NCBI RefSeq assembly: GCF_963674565.1
Contig: NZ_OY771430.1
Span: forward strand, 3,968,001-4,032,000
Direction: 5' to 3'
Length of the DNA: 64,000 nucleotides
Source of the DNA: an uncultured Carboxylicivirga sp.
GTDB lineage: Bacteria > Bacteroidota > Bacteroidia > Bacteroidales > Marinilabiliaceae
Part shown: piece by piece, positions 7,810 through 14,936 of the stretch
How the letters are laid out: each line of letters begins with the position of its first letter
Position numbering within the stretch: the stretch's first letter is position 1
Notes under the pieces: generated by a model
Told to the model about the DNA's origin: nothing
Seen by the model: only the letters and a program-made list of their open reading frames with translations
Database searches by the model: none
Translations under genes and position numbers: made by a program

Positions 7810-10671
7810 ATGAAAAAACCATCAATACTCATATTCCTGTTCTTCATTCTTAATCACCTATCAGCTGATGAGTTTAGCTCTGGGGTTCCATTTATTACCG
7901 GCTACACCGAAAAAGACCATCATGTTTCTAATAATAACCATTGCATTGTTCAGGATCAACGTGGAGTTTTATACTTTGCCAACGACTATGGTATTCTTGA
8001 GTTTGATGGTAACGACTGGCAGGTAATTCAGGTTCCTTCCAACCGTTCCAATGTTCAGTCTCTTGCTCTTGACCGGAACAACCGTCTTTATGTAGGTGCA
8101 CAGGGTGATTTTGGGTACATCGATTACATGCAACCATACGGACTGATTTTTCACTCTTTGCTAGACAAGACTCCTCCTGAATTTCGGAATTTTGGTGATA
8201 TCGTTAATACTTTTGTATTAGACGACAGAGTTATATTTCAATGTTGGGATGGATTATATATATATCGTAACCAACAAATTACTGTTTATGCTTTAAGCGG
8301 AGGAATTCTCAGTGCTTTTAGAATAAACGATCAAATAATTGTGCAAGGCACAGATGGCTTATTTGTTTTTACAGGCAGCGGTTTTGATATAATTCCCGGG
8401 ACTTCAGTTCTTCAAAATACCTGGGTGCGATTTATTTTGCCTCGAAAGGACAGTTGGTTAATAGGTACTCAACAAGCCGGAATATTTGAATTAAAAAACA
8501 ATCAATTAGTACCTTTTTCTTCCAAACCTTCAGTAGATTTTACAGCTGCACAGATTACGGCAGCACGTTTAAATAAGCAAGGTGACTTAATTATCGGAAC
8601 CCGACAGGATGGTTTATTTGTGATTGATAAAAACAATGAAGTGATTAATCACCTGAATCGAACCAAAGGATTACAAAGCAACGAAATTAGCACTCTCTAC
8701 TTCGACAGAAATGACAATTTGTGGGTTGCCAACAAAAAAGGAATCGATTTTATAGAACTTGCATCGCCCTTTACCCGACTGTTACCCAACAGTGATGAAC
8801 CCGTTGAAGTTTATGATGCTGCTATCTTTGAAAATAAGCTCTACCTGGCCACTCACAAAGGACTATTATTTGCTGCTATGAAAGACCTGAATAATGTCCT
8901 TTCATCTCATTCAGCCTTTTCAAAAGTAAAAGGATCGGATGAGGTTAACTGGAGTCTAAACATCATTGATGATAAATTGATTGTTGCGCATAACGGAGGA
9001 TTTAGTCAGGTTAAAAACGGAGAAATCACTCAAACCATATCCACTTATGGTGGCTGGAAAATTGCACCATTACCTTCTGATTCGTCTCGTTTGATTGCAG
9101 GAACATACAAAGGTTTGGCCGTACTAAAGAAACAACCGGGTGGATGGTTTGATATGGAAAAAATAATTGATGGTTTTGAAGAATCAAGCCGTGTAATGGA
9201 AATAGATAATGAAGGTTATATCTGGGTTGCTCACGGATATAAAGGAATTTATAAACTGAAACTTTCTTTTAATCCGGATACATTACAGGAACTTCACTTC
9301 TACGACAATTCAAAAGGATTACCCACAAATTTTTACAACAGTGTTTTTAAAATCAATCAAAAGATTGTTTTTGGAACAGAATATGGTATCTATCGCTACG
9401 AGAGTGAAATTGATTCTATAACAATTGATAATGACCTGACCCGAAACACATGGGGTTGGAAGATTGGCAGAATGCTGAAACAGGACACTTCGGGTAATAT
9501 TTGGTTTGTTGGTAGCAATAACGCAGGCATTATAAATAATCATCCGGATGGAAGGACATCGATCGAATCCATTCCATTCGTCAAGCTAAGTGATTTTTAT
9601 ATTCCCGGATTTGAATCCTATACAATCCTGCCCAATCAGAACGTTTTAATTGGTGGTAAAGACGGTGTGGTTTATTTTAACATGCAAAAAAACAAACTGC
9701 TTCATCAGCCATTCCAGGTGATTTTACGAAGAGTCAGTAACCTAAAAAACAACCGTGAAATCATTTTCAATGATCGCATCCGTTTTTTATGCGACACCAT
9801 TTTGACAGCCAAACAAGAACTGGCACCTTCAAGTAATAGTCTGCAGTTTGATTTTGCAACCGGCTTTTACGAAAACACCAATCATCTGGCATATAAATAT
9901 TATCTCGAAGGATTTGATAATGAATGGAGCGATTGGGTTAAAGAACCTTTTAAGCAATACACCAACCTAGCACCGGGTAATTATGTTTTCAGGGTGAAAG
10001 CTCGCAACACCTATGGAATAGAATCAAACGAGGCAAACTTTCGTTTTTCTATTGCCACACCGCTCTATCTGACTTATCCGGCTTTTATCGCGTACCTTTT
10101 GATTATTGTTTTAATGATTGGTTTAATTATTAAAATCAGAACAAAACGTATAACCCGCGAAAAAGAAAGGTTGATAAACGAACAAAAACACTTATTAAGT
10201 CTTGAACAATCAAAACTTCAGGAGGAACAGTTGCGCAATGATCTGCAATCAAAAAAAGAAGAATTATCAGGCCTGGCCATGAAGGTTATTTACAAAAACG
10301 AAAAACTTTCGGAATTAAAAGAAAAAGTAGAATCAATAAAAGAGATCGCCTCAGACAAGGTCGCACAGAGATTAGGCAAAACACTGAACTTTATTGATCA
10401 GGAGCTGGCCGATGATCATTGGGAAGATTTTGAAATGCGATTTGATATGGCACATAACAATTTTATCAAACGTTTAAAAGAAGATTTTCCCGATCTGACC
10501 TCTAAAGATTTAAAAATGTGTGCCTACCTCAGAATGAATTTATCTACCAAAGAGATGGCTCAACTTTTAAACATGACAGTCAGAGGAGTTGAAACGGCAC
10601 GTTATAGAATTCGGAAACGAATGAACCTGGAATCATCTGAAAATCTAAATGAATTCATCCTGACGTATTAA
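7810..10671 (+). CDS. Membrane-spanning propeller sensor with LuxR-type output (PUL regulator)
   Basis: One-component transmembrane transcription regulator, 953 residues. I start at the ATG at 7810 because it gives a signal peptide (MKKPSILIFLFFILNHLSAD); the frame is open 30 codons earlier without one. Periplasmic part: two-component-regulator propeller (Reg_prop) repeats about 40-680, then a Y_Y_Y domain ending ...YVFRVKARN around 690-748. One TM helix lies about 755-777, followed by a coiled coil (780-860). The C-terminus is a helix-turn-helix (LTSKDLKMCAYLRMNLSTKEM ... VETARYRIRKRM, about 895-945) of the LuxR/GerE type. There is no histidine kinase or receiver domain, unlike hybrid two-component PUL regulators with the same sensor. 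Its position between the two GH16 genes makes it the likely sensor of the glucan breakdown product. Confidence 0.9.
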   Translation: MKKPSILIFLFFILNHLSADEFSSGVPFITGYTEKDHHVSNNNHCIVQDQRGVLYFANDYGILEFDGNDWQVIQVPSNRSNVQSLALDRNNRLYVGAQGDFGYIDYMQPYGLIFHSLLDKTPPEFRNFGDIVNTFVLDDRVIFQCWDGLYIYRNQQITVYALSGGILSAFRINDQIIVQGTDGLFVFTGSGFDIIPGTSVLQNTWVRFILPRKDSWLIGTQQAGIFELKNNQLVPFSSKPSVDFTAAQITAARLNKQGDLIIGTRQDGLFVIDKNNEVINHLNRTKGLQSNEISTLYFDRNDNLWVANKKGIDFIELASPFTRLLPNSDEPVEVYDAAIFENKLYLATHKGLLFAAMKDLNNVLSSHSAFSKVKGSDEVNWSLNIIDDKLIVAHNGGFSQVKNGEITQTISTYGGWKIAPLPSDSSRLIAGTYKGLAVLKKQPGGWFDMEKIIDGFEESSRVMEIDNEGYIWVAHGYKGIYKLKLSFNPDTLQELHFYDNSKGLPTNFYNSVFKINQKIVFGTEYGIYRYESEIDSITIDNDLTRNTWGWKIGRMLKQDTSGNIWFVGSNNAGIINNHPDGRTSIESIPFVKLSDFYIPGFESYTILPNQNVLIGGKDGVVYFNMQKNKLLHQPFQVILRRVSNLKNNREIIFNDRIRFLCDTILTAKQELAPSSNSLQFDFATGFYENTNHLAYKYYLEGFDNEWSDWVKEPFKQYTNLAPGNYVFRVKARNTYGIESNEANFRFSIATPLYLTYPAFIAYLLIIVLMIGLIIKIRTKRITREKERLINEQKHLLSLEQSKLQEEQLRNDLQSKKEELSGLAMKVIYKNEKLSELKEKVESIKEIASDKVAQRLGKTLNFIDQELADDHWEDFEMRFDMAHNNFIKRLKEDFPDLTSKDLKMCAYLRMNLSTKEMAQLLNMTVRGVETARYRIRKRMNLESSENLNEFILTY

Positions 10672-10741
10672 ATATTTTTTAAAAATAAGACTCTAAACGT
10701 CTTATTTTTATTTATTTAAAGATATTACTATCATAACTGAG

Positions 10742-10757
10742 CGTAATAATAACGTAG
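10742..10757 (+). promoter_or_regulatory. Candidate PUL operator, copy 2
   Basis: CGTAATAATAACGTAG, identical to the element upstream of the first GH16 gene, 84 bases before the ATG at 10841 and 70 bases after the regulator's stop. It is the only other place I found this 16-mer in the window. Confidence 0.5.
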
Positions 10758-10840
10758 CAAAAAAGAAGCTTTAAAGTATAGAAAATTAAGGTTATTCATT
10801 GTGTATTTGACACCTTTGCTTCGAAACAAAATCAAAAAAC

Positions 10841-12553
10841 ATGTTATCACATTTCACAAAAATAATTCCTTTTTTTATTCCATTTATTGCTCTATCAGCA
10901 TCTGTTAATCAACATTGCACAGCCCAACAGTGCGAAACGATGGTTTGGTCCGATGAGTTTGATGGATCATCTTTAAACTTGAATTACTGGACTTACGAAA
11001 TAGGCAACGGACAAAGTGGCTGGGGAACCGGACAGCTGGATTATGCAACCAACCGCACTGAAAATGTGAGAATTGTAGATGGTAAATTAGTATTGGAATT
11101 ACGCAAAGAGAATTACGCAGGATATCAATATACAAGTGGTCGATTAGTTAGCTACCAAAAACAAGCCTTTCAATATGGAAGAATCGAAGCCCGAATTAAA
11201 GGACTGGATACTCAAGGTTTGGGATTTGCCTTTTGGATGCTGGGCGAAGATTACGAAACAGTTTGGTGGCCAAAATGTGGTGAGATCGATATCATGGAAA
11301 ATACAGGTGGAGATCCTTCCTTCAACATTGGAACAGCTCATTTTCAGGAATCATGGGGACATCATTATAACCAGGGAAGCTATACACTTCCAACTGGAAA
11401 ATTTGCTGATGACTTTCATACATTCGCATTGGAGTGGACACCAGAATATTTGAAATGGTACATTGACGATATCAATTATCACACCTTCGACATTTCGGAA
11501 CCGATTAATGGTTATCGACCATTTAATAGACCTTTCTTTATCATTTTAAGTGTTGGTGTTGGCGGAAGCTATTCGGGCAACCCGGATGCCACAACCACAT
11601 TCCCAATGAGTGCCACCATCGACTATGTAAGGGTTTATCAGGGTGCTTTCAGTGCTTTTATTGAAGGTGAAAGTGAAGTTATTGAAGGTGATGTAAATAA
11701 AACATACAGTATTGATACACCGGGTGCAACCAGTTACAATTGGACTGTACCTGTTGGTTCTTCCATCACTTCAGGCCAGGGAACCAATCAAATAGTTGTT
11801 AACTGGGGCGGTACTTCCGGCGATGTTCAGGTAACAACAAATGGTTCCTGCGGAGAAAAAACCTACAACCTTTCGGTAGAAGTGGAATCGCAACATACAA
11901 GTGATAACCTGACATTGAATAAACCAGCTTATGCTTCATCGCAGGAGAATGCTAGTTATGCTCCTGCATATTGCGTGGATGGTGATGAATCTACCCGATG
12001 GGCCAGCAACTGGAATCAGCCAGAATGGGTATATGTTGATCTTCAGAAAAGCTACAATATCAACCAGGTAATTTTGAAATGGCAATATGCCCATGCATCA
12101 GCTTATGAAATACAGGTTTCAGATAACGCTGTTAATTGGAATACGATTTACACTGAATCATCAGGCGATGGAGAAACCGATGACATCTCACTTAGTGGAA
12201 CCGGAAGGTATTTACGCGTATTATGTAATCAACGAAACACACAGTGGGGATTTAGCTTATTTGAACTGGAGGTTTATGGAAGTTCCACAACCGCAGTCAA
12301 TGATATTCAATCGGATGATATTAATTTTTTTCCTAATCCGGCTAAAACCAGCGTTACACTTGAAGATAACAAACACCTGTTATCCGAAATAAGCATTTTT
12401 AACGCTGCAGGTCAGAAGCTGCGAACTGAGAAAATCAAATCATCCACACAAATCATTAATCTTGATGAATACAGTCAAGGCATTTACTTTATCCGTTGTA
12501 AACCCAAAGGATCCGGAAATTCACTTGTAAAACCATTGGTTATTACAGAATAA
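10841..12553 (+). CDS. Secreted GH16 beta-glucanase with discoidin domain and T9SS tail
   Basis: Second GH16 endo-glucanase of the PUL, 570 residues. Signal peptide about 1-29. GH16 domain about 33-272 with KCGEIDIMEN (nucleophile Glu148, Asp150, acid/base Glu153) and GFAFWMLGEDY. Next is a PKD-like Ig module (about 275-350: GATSYNWTVP ... TSGDVQVT). An F5/8-type C discoidin module (CBM32-like, about 358-475) has DGDESTRWAS and WVYVDLQ. A T9SS type A sorting domain (about 485-570: NFFPNPAKTSVTLE ... QGIYFIRCKP) closes the protein. The linker and binding modules differ from those of the first GH16 enzyme, suggesting two surface enzymes that meet the polymer differently. It is followed 105 bases later by the non-catalytic discoidin protein. 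Confidence 0.93.
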   Translation: MLSHFTKIIPFFIPFIALSASVNQHCTAQQCETMVWSDEFDGSSLNLNYWTYEIGNGQSGWGTGQLDYATNRTENVRIVDGKLVLELRKENYAGYQYTSGRLVSYQKQAFQYGRIEARIKGLDTQGLGFAFWMLGEDYETVWWPKCGEIDIMENTGGDPSFNIGTAHFQESWGHHYNQGSYTLPTGKFADDFHTFALEWTPEYLKWYIDDINYHTFDISEPINGYRPFNRPFFIILSVGVGGSYSGNPDATTTFPMSATIDYVRVYQGAFSAFIEGESEVIEGDVNKTYSIDTPGATSYNWTVPVGSSITSGQGTNQIVVNWGGTSGDVQVTTNGSCGEKTYNLSVEVESQHTSDNLTLNKPAYASSQENASYAPAYCVDGDESTRWASNWNQPEWVYVDLQKSYNINQVILKWQYAHASAYEIQVSDNAVNWNTIYTESSGDGETDDISLSGTGRYLRVLCNQRNTQWGFSLFELEVYGSSTTAVNDIQSDDINFFPNPAKTSVTLEDNKHLLSEISIFNAAGQKLRTEKIKSSTQIINLDEYSQGIYFIRCKPKGSGNSLVKPLVITE

Positions 12554-12658
12554 CACATTCCATCCTTCCATAATCTGAATTTCTTAAGAAAACATTCCGA
12601 TAAGGACGTCTATAGCCCTTGTCTTAGGGTGTTGTATGCATAACTTAAATACCAAATC

Positions 12659-14506
12659 ATGAAAAAACAGTACATTTTTTTGGCTACGGCATTATTAATG
12701 ACCTTTGCCTATGTCATCTCAGCAAAGGCAGAACCCAGTAATCTGGCGTTAAATAAAACAGTAACCACCTCATCGGGTAACGGATCTCTTGCTGTAGACG
12801 GTAATGATCAGACACGTTGGGAAAGTGCTTTCGAAGATCCTCAATGGATTTATGTTGATCTGGAAGTTCAATATCACATTGCTGAAGTAATCATTAACTG
12901 GGAAGCAGCATCGGCAAAGGTTTACGAAGTCGAAGTATCAGATGATGCCACCGATGGCAGCTGGACATCGATATACTCAGAGACTAATAATCCGGGTGCA
13001 GGTATCCGTGATATGATTGTTAAAGGAACCGGAAGATATATCCGTATATACGGAACTGAGCGCAACCTGACCTATGGTTACTCCATATTTGAACTGGAAA
13101 TCTATGGTGTAGCGGCTACCGAAACCAGAACTTTGTCGAGAATAGATTTATCCGCTGAGAAAACCATTATCAAAACCAACACTCCTGTTCAGTTGCAAGC
13201 GATGGGATACGATCAATTCGACTTAAAAATGTTGGTTGACCCGGTTTGGTCTTCCAATGGTGGCACCGTTTCTGAAGAAGGGATATTCTCTTCCACAACG
13301 CCAGGAACTTATACAATTACTGCCACATCCGAAAGTATTAGCGGAACCATCTCAATAGAAGTACAAGGCGATCCGGTTCTTAGCCGTTTAGTTATCAGTC
13401 CTGATGATTCTCAAACAACCCTAGGTAATGATGTAACTTTTACAGCTTCAGGCTATGATCAGTTTGGTGATGAAATAGCAGCTGAAATTGCCTGGTCATC
13501 TGATAATGACGGAAGCATTGATCAAACAACGGGTTTATTTACAGCAGATAAAGTTGGCACTTTTACCATTACTGTAACAAGTGGTACTGTTACTGAATCA
13601 ACAACATTAACAGTTAAAGCTGTTAATATTGCAATCAATAAAACGGCTGTAGCATCCAATGAAGTACAATCTGCTTCACTGGCTGTAGATGGTGACAATG
13701 GTACACGATGGGAAACAGAACACAGTGCCCCTCAATGGATTTATATCGATCTGGAAGATATGTATCTGCTAAATTTTATGGAGATAATATGGGAAGGAGC
13801 TTCCGCTGCAGATTACACTATAGATATTTCAGCTGATGCCACTAACTGGCAAACTGTATATTCTGTTGCAGACATCACAGAAACTGCACGTACCGATGCA
13901 TTCGAATTTATTGCTAATGCCCGATATGTGAGAATGATGGCTACTGAACGAACCACACCTTGGGGGATTAGCATATATGAATGGATTGTAAATGGAGAGA
14001 TACCTCAGGTTGCCAAAACACTAAACTCCATTTCAGTTTCGGCTGATATTACAACTCTGGAAGTTGGAGAACAGGTTCATTTATCCGCCTTTGGATACGA
14101 TAGCGATTTGATACCTTTCCCGATTGCTCCGGTATGGTCTGTGGACAATAGTGGTGACATTTCGACTGAAGGACTGTTTACAGCCACTTCAGTGGGAACA
14201 TACAGAGTAACAGCACAGAATGGTTCAATAAGTAGCTTTATCGACATTATGGTTAATGGCACTTCAACATCTTTAGATAAACAATCAGCTTCAATTAAAG
14301 TTAGCAGGCAGAATAACATCATCTGTGTTGATAATTTAAATCCTGAGAAACATCAAAAAATAGATGTATACTCTGCCAATGGTCAGATACTAATGTCGCA
14401 ATTGATTGAGAATTCTCAAATCCAATTATGGGGTTTAAACAAAGGTCTTGTGATAATCAAAATATCAGGTAAGGAAAATTTCTCCCGTAAAATCAGCATT
14501 CAATAG
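12659..14506 (+). CDS. Non-catalytic surface protein: two discoidin and three Ig-like domains
   Basis: 615 residues with a signal peptide (1-24) and no glycosidase domain. Order: F5/8 type C domain (about 28-152, DGNDQTRWES, WIYVDLEVQY), two bacterial Ig-like (Big) domains (about 155-240 and 243-325, TFTITVTSG), a second F5/8 type C domain (about 328-447, DGDNGTRWET), a third Ig-like domain (about 455-530) and a short C-terminal region that resembles a T9SS type A sorting tail (KIDVYSANGQ ... NKGLVIIKISG). I infer a secreted or surface-displayed glycan-binding scaffold. The F5/8 domains are close to that of the GH16 enzyme just upstream, so the pair may have arisen by domain sharing. A terminator follows. 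Confidence 0.85.
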   Translation: MKKQYIFLATALLMTFAYVISAKAEPSNLALNKTVTTSSGNGSLAVDGNDQTRWESAFEDPQWIYVDLEVQYHIAEVIINWEAASAKVYEVEVSDDATDGSWTSIYSETNNPGAGIRDMIVKGTGRYIRIYGTERNLTYGYSIFELEIYGVAATETRTLSRIDLSAEKTIIKTNTPVQLQAMGYDQFDLKMLVDPVWSSNGGTVSEEGIFSSTTPGTYTITATSESISGTISIEVQGDPVLSRLVISPDDSQTTLGNDVTFTASGYDQFGDEIAAEIAWSSDNDGSIDQTTGLFTADKVGTFTITVTSGTVTESTTLTVKAVNIAINKTAVASNEVQSASLAVDGDNGTRWETEHSAPQWIYIDLEDMYLLNFMEIIWEGASAADYTIDISADATNWQTVYSVADITETARTDAFEFIANARYVRMMATERTTPWGISIYEWIVNGEIPQVAKTLNSISVSADITTLEVGEQVHLSAFGYDSDLIPFPIAPVWSVDNSGDISTEGLFTATSVGTYRVTAQNGSISSFIDIMVNGTSTSLDKQSASIKVSRQNNIICVDNLNPEKHQKIDVYSANGQILMSQLIENSQIQLWGLNKGLVIIKISGKENFSRKISIQ

Positions 14507-14530
14507 TTAGTTACAGATAGGTTTATTCTT

Positions 14531-14564
14531 AAAAGGTTTGGCAGACTCTGTCAAACCTTTTTTT
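14531..14564 (+). terminator. Terminator after the discoidin protein
   Basis: Stem AAAAGGTTTG with CAAACCTTTT, loop of about 11 bases, ending in seven T. It separates the GH16/discoidin transcript from the susC operon. Confidence 0.8.
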
Positions 14565-14622
14565 GTACTAAAAGTTAAAAGAGTGACTTAATTATTCCTT
14601 TTCACCTCCACTTCGTTAACTT

Positions 14623-14638
14623 ATTTTATCCACTTTTT
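14623..14638 (+). repeat. susC upstream direct repeat, copy 1
   Basis: ATTTTATCCACTTTTT, repeated exactly at 14700-14715. The 77-base offset is about seven helical turns. The repeats lie in the 370-base leader region of the SusC operon and nowhere else that I could see, so they may bind a regulator. Confidence 0.45.
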
Positions 14639-14699
14639 TACAACCAAAAAATTTCTATTAACGCCTCATTTTCTATTCCTTACAACATTTACTGCCTTC

Positions 14700-14715
14700 A
14701 TTTTATCCACTTTTT
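14700..14715 (+). repeat. susC upstream direct repeat, copy 2
   Basis: Second exact ATTTTATCCACTTTTT, 222 bases before the susC-like ATG. See the copy at 14623-14638. Confidence 0.45.
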
Positions 14716-14849
14716 AACTACCTCTCTTTTTATTGGACCATAAGTAAGGCTCTCTTTACATCTGAATCCAAATGATTAGGATTTGTTTATCAATTCCAAT
14801 CTATCAACATTAAATCCACAGATATGAAAAGAAACCATCAAACTTCTTA

Positions 14850-14877
14850 TGTCGACACGGGTCCGTGTAAATCGACA
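14850..14877 (+). promoter_or_regulatory. Bulged hairpin in the susC leader
   Basis: Outer arms TGTCGA and TCGACA pair (6 bp) and inner arms CACGG and CCGTG pair (5 bp), with a 4-base TAAA bulge on one side. It lies 60 bases before the susC-like start. As RNA it could be a 5' leader structure; as DNA it is a GC-rich palindrome in very AT-rich surroundings. Its role is unknown. Confidence 0.4.
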
Positions 14878-14936
14878 TTAACATTCAACCAACCTGTAAT
14901 CAGTTACCATTTTTTTTTAGAACATATAAACACACT

